DNA of 64,000 nucleotides from Streptomyces sp. NBC_01233. Its GTDB lineage: Bacteria > Actinomycetota > Actinomycetes > Streptomycetales > Streptomycetaceae. Of the stretch, positions 45,662 to 55,139 are shown in pieces (positions within the stretch are counted from its first letter, which is position 1; every line of letters begins with the position of its first letter). The DNA lies in the NCBI RefSeq assembly GCF_035989305.1, contig NZ_CP108514.1:6428501-6492500 (forward strand), given 5' to 3'. The notes under the pieces are model-generated. The model was given only the letters and a program-made list of their open reading frames with translations, searched no databases and was not told the origin of the DNA. The translations under genes were made by a program, and so were the position numbers.

Positions 45662-46777
45662 CTACTTCTGCCGCTTGTAGAACGGCAGCGCCACGACCTC
45701 GTACGGCTCATGCGTACCGCGAATGTCGACGCCGACGCCGGAGGTGCCGGGCGCGGCGTGCGCCGCGTCCACGTACGCCATCGCGATCGGCTTGCCCAGC
45801 GTCGGGGACGGGGCGCCCGAGGTGATCTCGCCGATGACCTGACCGTCGGCGACGACCGGGAAACCGGCGCGCGGGACGCGGCGGCCCTCGGCGATCAGGC
45901 CGACCAGCTTGCGCGGCGGGTTGGTGGCGGCGCGCTCGGCGGCGACCTCCAGCGCGGCGCGACCGACGAAGTCCCCCTCCTTCTCGAACTTCACGACCCG
46001 GCCCAGCCCCGCGTCGAAGGGGGTCAGGGAGGTGGTCAGCTCGTGCCCGTACAGCGGCATGCCCGCTTCCAGGCGCAGGGTGTCGCGGCAGGACAGGCCG
46101 GCCGGCACCAGGCCGACGCCCTCGCCCGCCTTGGTCAGCGCCTGCCACAGCTCCACGGCGTGCTCGGGGGCGACGAACAGCTCGAAGCCGTCCTCGCCCG
46201 TGTAGCCCGTACGCGCGATCAGCGCGGGCACGCCCGCGACGGTGCCCGGCAGACCGGCGTAGTACTTGAGGCCGTCCAGATCGGCGTCCGTCAGGGACTT
46301 CAGGATGCCGGGGGACTCCGGGCCCTGCACCGCGAGCAGCGCGTACGCGTCGCGGTCGTCGCGGACCTCGGTGTCGAAGCCGGCGGCGCGCTCGGTCAGG
46401 GCGTCGAGGACGACCTGGGCGTTGGAGGCGTTGGCGACGACCATGAACTCGGTCTCGCCGAGGCGGTAGACGATCAGGTCGTCGACGATCCCGCCGTCTT
46501 CCTGGCAGATGTGCGTGTAGCGGGCGCGGCCGACGCCGACGGTGGAGATGTTGCCGACCAGCGCGTAGTCGAGGGCCTTGACGGCCTCCGGGCCGGTCAG
46601 CGTGATCTCGCCCATGTGCGACAGGTCGAACAGACCGGCCTTGGTGCGCACGGCGTTGTGCTCGTCGCGCTCGCTGGCGTACCGCAGCGGCATGTCCCAG
46701 CCCGCGAAGTCGGTCATGGTCGCACCGAGCGAGCGGTGCAGCGCATCGAGGGCGGTCAGACGGGGGGCAGTGCTCAT
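45662..46777 (-). CDS. gcvT: glycine cleavage system aminomethyltransferase (T protein)
   Basis: Releases ammonia from the H-protein-bound intermediate and forms 5,10-methylene-tetrahydrofolate. The 371-residue protein shows the family pattern TDFAGWDMPLRYASERDEHNA-like start, LFDLSHMGEITLTGPEA and the C-terminal GEITSGAPSPTLGKPIAMAYV. ATG 46777 (MSTAPRLTAL) has GGAG 8 bases upstream; a longer frame into the riboswitch is rejected because it would cross the aptamer. It is the first gene behind the tandem glycine riboswitch. Confidence 0.96.
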   Translation of the reverse strand: MSTAPRLTALDALHRSLGATMTDFAGWDMPLRYASERDEHNAVRTKAGLFDLSHMGEITLTGPEAVKALDYALVGNISTVGVGRARYTHICQEDGGIVDDLIVYRLGETEFMVVANASNAQVVLDALTERAAGFDTEVRDDRDAYALLAVQGPESPGILKSLTDADLDGLKYYAGLPGTVAGVPALIARTGYTGEDGFELFVAPEHAVELWQALTKAGEGVGLVPAGLSCRDTLRLEAGMPLYGHELTTSLTPFDAGLGRVVKFEKEGDFVGRAALEVAAERAATNPPRKLVGLIAEGRRVPRAGFPVVADGQVIGEITSGAPSPTLGKPIAMAYVDAAHAAPGTSGVGVDIRGTHEPYEVVALPFYKRQK

Positions 46778-46805
46778 GGGTGTGGCTCCCGAGTCCCAGG
46801 GCATG

Positions 46806-46975
46806 ACATGACGAGGAGGGTCCTCCCCATCTGTCATCGGAACCTGAGAGGTTCGCCGAGAGTTCCTCGGCTTGCACCTTGGGTGGAGCTGTCGAGCAGC
46901 TCGCTTTTCAGATCTGCCTCATCCACGCGGTACGGGGCCTGAGAGATTCAAGGGAGGATCTTGCTCCTTCGGCGC
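46806..46975 (-). ncRNA. tandem glycine riboswitch upstream of gcvT
   Basis: On the minus strand two glycine aptamers lie in series. Aptamer 1 (about 46890-46972) contains the core gaatctctcaggcccc, then accgcgtggatgag and the closing gatctgaaaagcgagc. Aptamer 2 (about 46811-46880) contains gaacctctcaggttccgat and acagatggggaggac. The paired CTCTCAGG cores and the short linker are the hallmark of cooperative glycine riboswitches, which turn glycine-cleavage genes on when glycine is abundant. It ends about 30 bases before the gcvT start. Confidence 0.92.
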
Positions 46976-47209
46976 CCGCGCACGGCCTTGCGGCGTGCCG
47001 GGACTCTCCCGCGCGGATTCAAGCGGCCGGTATGCAGTTGGTCCAGATGGCGCACATCATTGCACGCCATGCCCGTGATCGGGCGGAGGGGTCCGAAAGT
47101 TCGTACGGTGCCCCGAGCGGGCGGACCGGAACCGGGGCTGCCGGATTACCGTCTCTTTACACTCAGTGGGCAAGGGTCCTGGTGGCCCGATTCGGGGGAG
47201 GCGAACACT

Positions 47210-47896
47210 GTGCGGAGATTCGGAGTGGTGACGACGACGGGAACCGTGGACGCGGTGCCGGCGCAGCGCGGCACGCACGGACGGGACCACGGGCGCAAGC
47301 GTGCGGCGGACCCCGGCATCCGCCCCGTACGCGACCTGCGCGGCCCCGCGGTGCACGGCCCGCAGCGGCTCGCGTTCGCGGACGGGGACATCGTCGTCGT
47401 GTCCGGCCTGCCCGGCGGCGGCAAGAGCACGCTGATCAAGCGGGCGGCGGCCGAGGGCGGCGCCGTCGACTCCCAGGACGCCCGTGAGCGCTGGGAGCGG
47501 CGGATGCCGGCGGCGCTGCCGTACGCGGTGTACCGCCCGCTGGTGCGCGCCGCGCACTACTGGGGGCTGTGGCGGCTCCTGCGCTCCGGAGCCTCCGTGG
47601 TCGTCCACGACTGCGGTACGCAGAGCTGGGTGCGCGGCCTGCTCGCGGTGGCCGCGCGGCGCCGGGGGCGGGCGCTGCACCTGCTCCTCCTCGACAGCAG
47701 CCCCGCGGAGGCCCTCTCCGGCCAGGCCGCGCGGGGGCGACGGGTGTCCGCCTACGCCTTCGCCCGCCACCGCGGCGCGGTGGGCCGCCTGCTGCGCGAA
47801 GCCGAGGCGGGCCGCCCCCCGGCAGGCTGCGCCTCGGTGACCCTCCTGGACCGGGCCTCCGCCGCGACGGTGACCCGCATCGCCTTCCGCGCCTGA
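47210..47896 (+). CDS. P-loop ATP-binding protein (zeta/kinase-like)
   Basis: A 228-residue cytoplasmic P-loop protein. After a 50-residue basic lead it has Walker A GLPGGGKST in IVVVSGLPGGGKSTLIKRA. A DSQDARERW segment resembling the Walker-B side of small kinases and zeta-type enzymes follows, then a helical arginine-rich part (RGLLAVAARRRGRALHLLLLDSS). It is most likely a phosphotransferase of the AAA_33 group. GTG 47210 has GGGGGAGG 8 bases upstream and replaces a longer frame with no ribosome site. It is divergent from gcvT across the riboswitch. Substrate is not known. Confidence 0.8.
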   Translation: MRRFGVVTTTGTVDAVPAQRGTHGRDHGRKRAADPGIRPVRDLRGPAVHGPQRLAFADGDIVVVSGLPGGGKSTLIKRAAAEGGAVDSQDARERWERRMPAALPYAVYRPLVRAAHYWGLWRLLRSGASVVVHDCGTQSWVRGLLAVAARRRGRALHLLLLDSSPAEALSGQAARGRRVSAYAFARHRGAVGRLLREAEAGRPPAGCASVTLLDRASAATVTRIAFRA

Positions 47897-47940
47897 CCGC
47901 CGGTTCCACGCCTGACCGCCGGGCGCGCGCCGCCGCTGCC

Positions 47941-47972
47941 GGGCTCTGCCCCCGGGACCCGGGGCGGAGCCC
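47941..47972 (+). terminator. hairpin after the ATP-binding protein gene
   Basis: gggctctgcccc (47941-47952) pairs with ggggcggagccc (47961-47972) with one wobble pair. The gggctctgcccccggg text is a common streptomycete intergenic hairpin. Confidence 0.65.
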
Positions 47973-48045
47973 CGGCGACGGTGCGGCACACGGGGCCGGT
48001 ACCCTGCGGGGCGACACGCGCGGGATCAGGCAAAGGCAGGGGCAC

Positions 48046-48780
48046 ATGCAGGGCAGCGGCTGGCCGGGGAATGAGCTGGAGCAGGTGCTCGGGGCGGCGC
48101 TCGGGCACCCGGACGCAGGCGGGCGGATCCTGGAAGTGCTCGGGCGCAGCCAGGTGTGGGTCCCCCTGCCCGGCGGCGGTGGCCCGGACTCGGCCGATCT
48201 CACCCTGCCCACGATGGACATCGGCGGGGCGGCGTACGTCCCCGTCTACACCTCCGAGGCCCAGTTCCTCGCCTGCGTCGGCCCCGGCATGGGCTTCGCC
48301 GTGGCCCCGGCCGTGGAGTTCGCCCGCGGCCTGCCCCCGCAGCTCGGCATCGCGCTCAATCCCGACGGCGCCGTCGGCGTCCCGCTGCCCCCGCCCGCCG
48401 TCGCGGAGCTCTGCCGCACCGGCCGGACCCCGCTCGACGGCCCCTCCACCGGCGGCCGAGTCCGGCTCTACGAGCCCGACTGGCAGGAAGACCCGGTGGA
48501 CTTCCTGGCCGCCGCCACCGAGGAGTTCCGGGCCACCGGCGTGGTCGCGGCCGCGCACCGCTGCCTCGCCAGCATCGAGGGCGGGGCGCCGGAGCTGTTC
48601 ATCGGTGTCCGCCTGGTGGGATGGGAACCCGAGATGCGCGAGGCCCCGATGGAGGCCCTCGGGCGGGCCCTGACCCGCGTCCCGCCGCCGTGGCCGGTGC
48701 AGTTGATCCTCCTGGACGCCGCCCAGGACCCGGTCACGGACTGGATTCGTGAGCGCGTACGCCCCTTCCACGTCCCGTAG
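48046..48780 (+). CDS. SseB-like family protein (first of two)
   Basis: A 244-residue soluble protein with the SseB N-terminal fold: NELEQVLGAALGHPDAGGRI, VWVPLPGGG, AAYVPVYTSEAQFLACV and GLPPQLGIALNPDGAVGVPLP. The C-terminal half (RVRLYEPDWQEDPVDFLAAA, PWPVQLILLDAAQDPVTDWI) matches the SseB C-terminal domain. SseB was named in E. coli for enhanced serine sensitivity when overproduced; its biochemical role remains unclear. ATG 48046 behind GGCAGGGGC. Location next to the serine/glycine block is suggestive. It and the next gene are probably an operon, 56 bases apart. Confidence 0.87.
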   Translation: MQGSGWPGNELEQVLGAALGHPDAGGRILEVLGRSQVWVPLPGGGGPDSADLTLPTMDIGGAAYVPVYTSEAQFLACVGPGMGFAVAPAVEFARGLPPQLGIALNPDGAVGVPLPPPAVAELCRTGRTPLDGPSTGGRVRLYEPDWQEDPVDFLAAATEEFRATGVVAAAHRCLASIEGGAPELFIGVRLVGWEPEMREAPMEALGRALTRVPPPWPVQLILLDAAQDPVTDWIRERVRPFHVP

Positions 48781-48836
48781 GGCCGCTTAAGCTGAGGGGC
48801 ACGCGTGGACGACAGGCGGACGAAGAGGGGTACCGG

Positions 48837-49577
48837 GTGAGTGCGTCAGGCACGGCCGCGGCCGGGCAGGTCGAGCACATGATGCGCCAGGTGACTCCCG
48901 GGCGCTATGAGAGCTACGAGTCACTTCTGCATGCCCTGTCCGAGGGCCGGCTCTGGATGCTGCTGTGGCAGGGGCAGCCGGGCTCCCCGGACGCCCAGTA
49001 CGGCGGCATGGAGGTCGAGAGCCTCGGGTACGCGCCCTGCGTCACCTCCCCGCAGGAGCTGGCCGCCAGCGGCTGGAACCGGGGCTACGAGGTGGTCACC
49101 GGGCGGGACATCGCCCGCGCGCTCTACCCGGACCGCTGGGGCCTGTGGCTCAACCCGCACGCCCAGGGCGGCGGCCTCGGCGTGCCCTGGGCCGACCTGC
49201 GCCGGATCGCCACCGGCCTGGACCGGATGCCGGCCGGCCCGCTGCGGCTGTCCGAGCCCGCCATCGAGCTCCCGCAGTTCTACGGGCTGCTGACCCAGCA
49301 CGCGCACCGCACGCCCGCCGTCCGCTCGCTGCGCCGCGCCTGGGTGCAGCCCGCGCTCGGGTCCCCGTACCTCGCGGTCGGGCTCGACCTGTACGACGCC
49401 TCCGCGCCCGCGCTGGAATCCGTACGGGAGATGATGCGGCAGTCCGTCGGGGTGGTCCCCGAGGGCGTCCCGGTGTGCACGGTCGCGCTGGCGGACGAGC
49501 ACGACCCGGTGGCGATGTGGCTGCGCGCGCAGACCCGCCCCTTCTACGACCGCGAGGGCCAGGCGCCGGCGTACTGA
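48837..49577 (+). CDS. SseB-like family protein (second)
   Basis: A 246-residue protein related to the preceding one in both halves: ESYESLLHALSEGRLWMLLW, GYAPCVTSPQELAASGWNRGYE, GLWLNPHAQGGGLGVPWADL, and the C-terminal LGSPYLAVGLDLYDASAPAL and VPVCTVALADEHDPVAMWLR. GTG 48837 has AGAGGGG 9 bases upstream. The pair looks like an old tandem duplication, now well diverged. A strong hairpin follows. Function is unknown beyond the family name. Confidence 0.85.
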   Translation: MSASGTAAAGQVEHMMRQVTPGRYESYESLLHALSEGRLWMLLWQGQPGSPDAQYGGMEVESLGYAPCVTSPQELAASGWNRGYEVVTGRDIARALYPDRWGLWLNPHAQGGGLGVPWADLRRIATGLDRMPAGPLRLSEPAIELPQFYGLLTQHAHRTPAVRSLRRAWVQPALGSPYLAVGLDLYDASAPALESVREMMRQSVGVVPEGVPVCTVALADEHDPVAMWLRAQTRPFYDREGQAPAY

Positions 49578-49612
49578 TTCCCCCACGCATCCACATATCG
49601 AGACATTCATCT

Positions 49613-49647
49613 CGAAGGCCGCACCGGACCCATCGGTGCGGCCTTCG
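49613..49647 (+). terminator. hairpin terminator after the SseB genes
   Basis: Perfect 14-base stem cgaaggccgcaccg (49613-49626) with cggtgcggccttcg (49634-49647) and a seven-base loop. Confidence 0.9.
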
Positions 49648-50017
49648 GCATATCCGCTGAATAGACCCAAGATCCATGCACGAAAAGGCAGTTGGGACGG
49701 ATGTCCGTTCCGCGCCGAACGTGAGCTCTTGAACCGCTGAGACGGGTGCGCCGTTCGGATAACGGAAGTCGACTCGTCACATCACGGTTGCGCATCACAT
49801 CCCCGTCGGGTCTGGCGGGTGATCGAGCGACCGTTGAAGACTCCCCCCACTGAGAGGGCCCAACCAGTGGGCGCCCACTCTTCATCCGCATTTCGCGAGC
49901 AGTTCCGTAGCGACGAACCGCCGGCAACCAGCGACAACCGCGCCACGAAGTGAACCAAGCCGTCACAGCGGCTGGCAGGGGCCGGCCACCAGCCGGCCGA
50001 GAGGGGTCCCCACCACG
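49648..50017. other. upstream region of the oligopeptide transporter operon
   Basis: 370 bases without a gene. The stretch from 49648 to about 49800 is less GC-rich and is the likely promoter area. A short hairpin (ggccggc / gccggcc, 49980-49998) and GAGAGGGG stand just ahead of the first start codon. Confidence 0.5.
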
Positions 50018-51016
50018 ATGACGGCACCTACCGAGACCAGCGGGCCCGCGCGGCCCCAGCCCGGCGCCAGCCCGGACGGGTCGAAGCAAGGGGCGATTGA
50101 GGGCCGCTCGCTCGGCCGGATCGCATGGACCCGCCTCAAGCGGGACCGGGTCGCGATGGCCGGCGGGATCGTCGTCCTCTTCCTGGTCGTGCTGGCCGTT
50201 CTCTCGCAGCCGATCCAGGCGATCTTCGGCCTCGATCCCGACGCCCTGCACCAGGACCTGATCGACCCGTCGCTCGCGACCCCCATCGGGTCCTTCGGCG
50301 GCATCAGCTGGTCCCACCCGCTGGGCGTGGAGCCGAAGTTCGGCCGCGACATCGCCACCCGCATCCTGGAGGGCTCCTGGGTGTCGCTGCTCGTGGCCTT
50401 CGGTTCGACGCTGCTGTCCGTGGTCATCGGCTCGGTGCTGGGCGTCGTCGCCGGCTACTACGGCGGCTGGGCCGACACCGTCATCAGCCGGATGATGGAC
50501 ACCTTCCTCGCCTTCCCGCTGCTGCTGTTCGCGATCTCCATCTCGGCGGCGCTGCAGGGCGGGGCGTTCGGACTGGAGGGGCTGCCGCTCCACATCAGCG
50601 TGCTGGTGTTCGTGATCGGCTTCTTCGGCTGGCCCTACATCGGGCGCATCGTGCGCGGGCAGACGCTGTCGCTGCGCGAACGGGAGTTCGTCGACGCGGC
50701 ACGCTCCCTGGGCGCGCGGGGCCCGTTCATCGTCTTCAAGGAACTGCTCCCGAACCTGGTGGCGCCGATCCTCGTCTACGCGACCCTGCTCATCCCCACC
50801 AACATCCTTTTCGAGGCGTCCCTGAGCTTCCTGGGCGTCGGTATCCAGCCCCCGCAGGCTTCCTGGGGCGGAATGCTGAGCGAGGCCGTCAGGTACTACA
50901 AGGTCGACCCGATGTACATGGTCGTGCCGGGCCTGGCGATCTTCATCACCGTGCTCGCCTTCAACCTGCTCGGCGACGGTCTGCGGGACGCCCTGGACCC
51001 CAAGAGCCGCCGCTGA
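50018..51016 (+). CDS. oligopeptide ABC transporter permease (OppC type)
   Basis: A 332-residue inner-membrane permease with an Ala/Pro/Gly-rich cytoplasmic lead, the OppC N-terminal domain (LGRIAWTRLKRDRVAMAGGIVVL) and a C-terminal BPD transport domain. The EAA loop is REREFVDAARSLGARGPFIV, which contacts the ATPases. Six membrane segments. ATG 50018 behind GAGAGGGG. It opens the transporter operon; having OppC first and OppB third is unusual relative to enteric opp order but seen in streptomycetes as I recall. Confidence 0.93.
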   Translation: MTAPTETSGPARPQPGASPDGSKQGAIEGRSLGRIAWTRLKRDRVAMAGGIVVLFLVVLAVLSQPIQAIFGLDPDALHQDLIDPSLATPIGSFGGISWSHPLGVEPKFGRDIATRILEGSWVSLLVAFGSTLLSVVIGSVLGVVAGYYGGWADTVISRMMDTFLAFPLLLFAISISAALQGGAFGLEGLPLHISVLVFVIGFFGWPYIGRIVRGQTLSLREREFVDAARSLGARGPFIVFKELLPNLVAPILVYATLLIPTNILFEASLSFLGVGIQPPQASWGGMLSEAVRYYKVDPMYMVVPGLAIFITVLAFNLLGDGLRDALDPKSRR

Positions 51017-51093
51017 ACCGTTTCCTCGGGCGCGGCCGGGCCACCGCCCACCCCATCACCACTCCACTCTGAATCAGGGGGCTTAACTCCACC

Positions 51094-52845
51094 ATGAAAA
51101 GCAGGTCGAGATCAGCTGCGGTGCTCGTGGCCGCCATCAGCATCGCCATGGGCGCCTCCGCGTGCAGCGGCGGGGACAAGACGGGCGAGTCCGACGGCAA
51201 GGGTTCCGCCGCCAACGCAGCCGTCACGGGTGTCGTCAACGCCTCGGACAAGAAGGGCGGGACGCTCGTCTACGAGGCGTCCGACACGCCCGACTCGTTC
51301 GACCCGGGCAACACGTACTACGGCTTCGTCTTCAACTTCAGCCGCCTGTACGCGCGTCCGCTGACCACCTTCGCGCCCGCTCCGGGCGCCGAGGGCAACA
51401 AGGTCGTGCCGGACCTCGCCGAGTCCCTGGGCGTCCCGAGCGACGGCGGCGCCACCTGGACGTACAAGCTCCGCAAGGGCGTGAAGTACAGCGACGGCAC
51501 CGAGGTCACCTCGAAGGACGTCAAGTACGGCGTCGAGCGGAGCAACTTCGCCCGTGACGTCCACTCCAACGGCCCGAGCTACCTGGCCCAGTACCTCAAG
51601 GACAACGAGCCGAAGTACGAAGGCCCGTACAAGGACAAGAGCGACGAGGGTCTGAAGTCCATCGAGACCCCGGACGACCACACCATCGTCTTCAAGCTCA
51701 AGCAGCCCTTCGCGGAGTTCGACTACCTGCTCGCCAACCCGCAGTCGGCCCCGGTGCCGAAGGCGAAGGACGACGGCGCGGACTACGTCAAGCACATCAT
51801 GTCCTCCGGCTCGTACATGTTCGAGAGCTACGAGCAGGACAAGCAGGCCGTCCTGGTCCGCAACCCCAACTGGGACGCCGGCAACGACCCGCTCCGCAAG
51901 CAGCTGCCGGACAAGATCGTCGTCAAGCTGAAGGTCAACCAGGAGACGATCGACTCCAACCTGAAGGCCGGCAACTCCCACATCGACATCGTGGGCAACG
52001 GCGTCGCCCAGCAGACCCAGTCGGAGCTGCTGAGCTCGAAGGACCCGAACACCGACAACGCGCAGGGCGGTCGCCTGGTCTACATGGCGATCAACACCAA
52101 GGTGGCGCCCTTCGACAAGGTCGAGTGCCGCAAGGCCGTCCAGTACGCGGTGGACAAGGTCTCGGTGCAGACCGCGTTCGGCGGACCGGTCCGCGGCGCC
52201 GTCGCCAGCACGGTGCTGCCGACGGACATCCCGGGCCACGTCGACTTCGACACCTACAAGACCCCGGACAACAAGGGTGACGAGGCCAAGTCCAAGGAAC
52301 TGCTGACCGCCTGCGGCCAGCCGAACGGCTTCGAGACCACCATCACGGCCCGCAACGACCGTGCCGGTGAGGTCGACATGGCCACCGCGATCCAGGCCTC
52401 GCTGAAGAAGGTCGGGATCACCGTCAAGATCCAGCAGTACCCGGCCGGCAAGTACTTCAGTGACTACGCGGGTGTCCCGAAGTTCACCGAGGACAACAAG
52501 ATCGGCCTCATGATGATGCAGTGGGGCGCCGACTGGCCGACCGGCTTCGGTTTCCTCCAGCAGGTGGTCCACGGTGGTGCGATCGGCAAGACCGGTAACA
52601 CCAACCTGTCGCAGCTGAACAGCCCCGAGATCAACGGGATGCTCGACGCCAACATCGCCAACACCGACCCCGCCGCCCGCGAGAAGGTCTACGGCGACAT
52701 CGACAAGAAGGTCATGGATGAGGCGGTCATCGTGCCGCTTACCTACTTCAAGGTGCTGCACTACCGCTCGCCGAAGATCACCAACGCGGTGTCGAACCCG
52801 GCCTGGAGCGGCCAGTACGACTACCTCAACGTCGGCCTGAAGTAA
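51094..52845 (+). CDS. oligopeptide ABC transporter substrate-binding lipoprotein
   Basis: A 583-residue family 5 solute-binding protein anchored outside the membrane. The signal MKSRSRSAAVLVAAISIAMGASAC ends in a lipobox (Cys 24). The body has the SBP_bac_5 hallmarks YEASDTPDSFDPGNTYYGFV, the LAESLGVPSDGGATWTYKLR stretch with KYSDGTEVTSKDVKYGVER, and VECRKAVQYAVDK. ATG 51094 follows AGGGGGCTTAAC. It captures peptides for the permeases on either side. The related proteins in Streptomyces influence morphological development (BldK type), but no such role can be claimed here. Confidence 0.95.
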   Translation: MKSRSRSAAVLVAAISIAMGASACSGGDKTGESDGKGSAANAAVTGVVNASDKKGGTLVYEASDTPDSFDPGNTYYGFVFNFSRLYARPLTTFAPAPGAEGNKVVPDLAESLGVPSDGGATWTYKLRKGVKYSDGTEVTSKDVKYGVERSNFARDVHSNGPSYLAQYLKDNEPKYEGPYKDKSDEGLKSIETPDDHTIVFKLKQPFAEFDYLLANPQSAPVPKAKDDGADYVKHIMSSGSYMFESYEQDKQAVLVRNPNWDAGNDPLRKQLPDKIVVKLKVNQETIDSNLKAGNSHIDIVGNGVAQQTQSELLSSKDPNTDNAQGGRLVYMAINTKVAPFDKVECRKAVQYAVDKVSVQTAFGGPVRGAVASTVLPTDIPGHVDFDTYKTPDNKGDEAKSKELLTACGQPNGFETTITARNDRAGEVDMATAIQASLKKVGITVKIQQYPAGKYFSDYAGVPKFTEDNKIGLMMMQWGADWPTGFGFLQQVVHGGAIGKTGNTNLSQLNSPEINGMLDANIANTDPAAREKVYGDIDKKVMDEAVIVPLTYFKVLHYRSPKITNAVSNPAWSGQYDYLNVGLK

Positions 52846-52986
52846 GTCCGAACCCAGTAAGGCCCGACCTTTCAGCCCGATCTGCCAGAACCGTGGAAGG
52901 CAGGTGAAGGCAGCAGTGCACGCCGGCTCGTGCGGCTCCCCCGACCGGGGAGCCGTACGGGCCGGCGGACGCCGAAGCCGACCCTC

Positions 52987-53994
52987 GTGTTTGTGTACAT
53001 CGTCCGGCGGATGATCGCCGCGGTGGCCCTGCTGCTCGTCGTCAGCGCGATCACCTTTGCGATTTTCTTCCTGCTGCCCAGGCTGGCCGGCGGAACCGTC
53101 GACTCGCTTGCCACCCAGTACGTGGGCAAGAACCCCTCACCGGAGTCGATCGCCGCGGTCAAGCAGAACCTCGGCCTCGACCAGCCCCTGCACCAGCAGT
53201 TCTGGGAGTTCCTGAAGGGGATATTCGTCGGCCGCGAGTTCAACTTCGGCCCGCAGCCCTCACAGTGCCACGCCCCCTGCCTCGGCTACTCCTTCAAGGA
53301 CCACGTCGAGGTCTGGCCCCAGATGCTGGAACGCCTGCCGATCACGGCCTCCCTCGCCTTCGGCGCGGCCGTCGTCTGGCTGGTCACCGGCGTGACCACC
53401 GGCGTCATCTCCGCCCTGCGGCCGGGATCGCTCTTCGACCGCGTGGCCATGGGCGTGGCGCTGGCCGGCGTCTCGCTGCCCATGTTCTTCACCGGCGTCC
53501 TGTCGCTGGCGCTGTTCGTCTTCAACTGGCCGATCTTCACCAACGTGTACGTCGACTTCTCCGACGACCCGGCCGGCTGGTTCCAGGCGCTCGTCCTGCC
53601 CTGGTGCACCCTCGCCTTCCTCTACTCGGCGCTCTACGCCCGCCTCACCCGGGCCGGAATGCTGGAGACGATGAACGAGGACTACATCCGGACGGCCCGC
53701 GCCAAGGGCCTGCGCGAGCGCGTGGTGGTGACCCGGCACGGACTGCGGTCCGCGCTGACGCCGATCATCACCATCTTCGGCATGGACTTCGGGCTCCTCC
53801 TCGGCGGCGCCATCGTCACCGAGACCGTCTTCTCGTACCACGGGGTCGGCGAGTACGCCTATCAGGCGATCGCGGTCAACGACCTTCCGAAGATCCTCGG
53901 CGTGACCCTGTTCGCCGCGTTCTTCATCGTGTTCTGCAACCTGGTGGTCGACCTCGTCTACGCCATCATCGACCCGAGGGTGAGGCTGTCGTGA
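52987..53994 (+). CDS. oligopeptide ABC transporter permease (OppB type)
   Basis: A 335-residue permease. The N-terminal helix [22 protein letters not shown] is the classical DppB/OppB start, and the EAA loop reads [20 protein letters not shown] Cys pair (SQCHAPCLG) lies in the large extracytoplasmic loop, an unusual insertion. The start is uncertain: GTG 52987 was taken because it begins the family domain, but no good ribosome site precedes it; GTG 52993 or the in-frame GTG 52930 are alternatives. Its stop overlaps the next GTG (GTGA). Confidence 0.88.
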   Translation: MFVYIVRRMIAAVALLLVVSAITFAIFFLLPRLAGGTVDSLATQYVGKNPSPESIAAVKQNLGLDQPLHQQFWEFLKGIFVGREFNFGPQPSQCHAPCLGYSFKDHVEVWPQMLERLPITASLAFGAAVVWLVTGVTTGVISALRPGSLFDRVAMGVALAGVSLPMFFTGVLSLALFVFNWPIFTNVYVDFSDDPAGWFQALVLPWCTLAFLYSALYARLTRAGMLETMNEDYIRTARAKGLRERVVVTRHGLRSALTPIITIFGMDFGLLLGGAIVTETVFSYHGVGEYAYQAIAVNDLPKILGVTLFAAFFIVFCNLVVDLVYAIIDPRVRLS

Positions 53995-55139
53995 CCGACC
54001 CGACGAAGCCCGTCAGCGGTGCCGGTCAAGGCACCGAAACGAGCACCGAAGCCGGCACCGGAACGAACACCGGCACCGGCACCGCGACGGCCCCCGGCGC
54101 GCCCGGGACCTTCCTCGACGTCCGCGACCTGCGGGTCCACTTCCCCACGGACGACGGCCTGGTGAAATCGGTCGACGGACTCTCCTTCCAGCTGGAGAAG
54201 GGCAAGACCCTCGGCATCGTGGGCGAGTCGGGCTCCGGCAAGTCCGTCACCTCCCTGGCCCTCATGGGCCTGCACCGCGTCGGCAACGGCGGCCGCTCCA
54301 GCGCCTCCCTCTCGGGGGAGATCTGGCTCAACGGCAAGGAACTGCTCTCCGCCGACCCGGAGGAGGTGCGCCGGCTGCGCGGCCGGGAGATGGCGATGAT
54401 CTTCCAGGATCCGCTCAGCGCGCTGCACCCCTACTACACCATCGGCTCCCAGATCGTGGAGGCCTACCGGGTCCACCACCAGGTGAGCAAGAAGGTCGCC
54501 CGCGCCCGGGCGGTCGAGATGCTGGACCGCGTCGGCATCCCCGAGCCCGGCAAGCGGGTGAACAGCTACCCGCACGAGTTCTCGGGCGGCATGCGGCAGC
54601 GCGCCATGATCGCGATGTCCCTGGTGAACAACCCCGAGCTGCTCATCGCGGACGAGCCGACGACCGCCCTCGACGTCACCGTCCAGGCGCAGATCCTCGA
54701 CCTCATCCGGGACCTGCAGAAGGAGTTCGGCTCCGCGGTCATCATGATCACCCACGACCTCGGCGTGGTGGCCGAGATGGCCGACGACATCCTCGTGATG
54801 TACGGCGGCCGGTGCGTGGAGCGCGGTTCCGCCGAGAAGGTCTTCTACGAGCCCCGGCACCCGTACACCTGGGGCCTGCTCGGCTCGATGCCCCGCATCG
54901 ACCGCGACCAGACCGAGCGGCTCATCCCGGTCAAGGGCTCGCCGCCCAGCCTGATCAACATCCCCAGCGGCTGTGCCTTCAATCCGCGCTGCCCGTACGC
55001 CGACGTGCCCGAGGACGGGATCACCCGCACCCGGCGGCCCGAGCTGACGGAGGACGGGGACAAGCACTGGTCCGCCTGCCACATGTCGACGGAGCAGCGG
55101 ACCCGGATCTGGACCGAAGAGATTGCGCCGAAGCTGTGA
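53991..55139 (+). CDS. oligopeptide ABC transporter ATP-binding protein (OppD type)
   Basis: A 382-residue ABC ATPase. After a 35-residue Thr/Gly/Glu-rich lead, the Walker A is GESGSGKSV, the Q-loop [12 protein letters not shown], the signature [13 protein letters not shown], Walker [13 protein letters not shown] and the H-loop ITHDLG. The C-terminal oligopeptide-transporter domain carries three Cys ([16 protein letters not shown]), a pattern known to bind an iron-sulfur cluster in some family members. GTG 53991 overlaps the OppB stop. The Thr/Gly repeat near the N-terminus (TGTNTGTGTAT) is low-complexity. Confidence 0.94.
   Translation: MTDPTKPVSGAGQGTETSTEAGTGTNTGTGTATAPGAPGTFLDVRDLRVHFPTDDGLVKSVDGLSFQLEKGKTLGIVGESGSGKSVTSLALMGLHRVGNGGRSSASLSGEIWLNGKELLSADPEEVRRLRGREMAMIFQDPLSALHPYYTIGSQIVEAYRVHHQVSKKVARARAVEMLDRVGIPEPGKRVNSYPHEFSGGMRQRAMIAMSLVNNPELLIADEPTTALDVTVQAQILDLIRDLQKEFGSAVIMITHDLGVVAEMADDILVMYGGRCVERGSAEKVFYEPRHPYTWGLLGSMPRIDRDQTERLIPVKGSPPSLINIPSGCAFNPRCPYADVPEDGITRTRRPELTEDGDKHWSACHMSTEQRTRIWTEEIAPKL

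Noticed and set aside
43796..46942. Over 1000-codon open frame on the plus strand
   Set aside because: It covers glyA, gcvH, gcvT and the riboswitch on the opposite strand; composition is that of an antisense frame.
47941..47972. Small regulatory RNA in the gap after the ATP-binding gene
   Set aside because: Only a common GC-rich hairpin is visible, which is better explained as a terminator.
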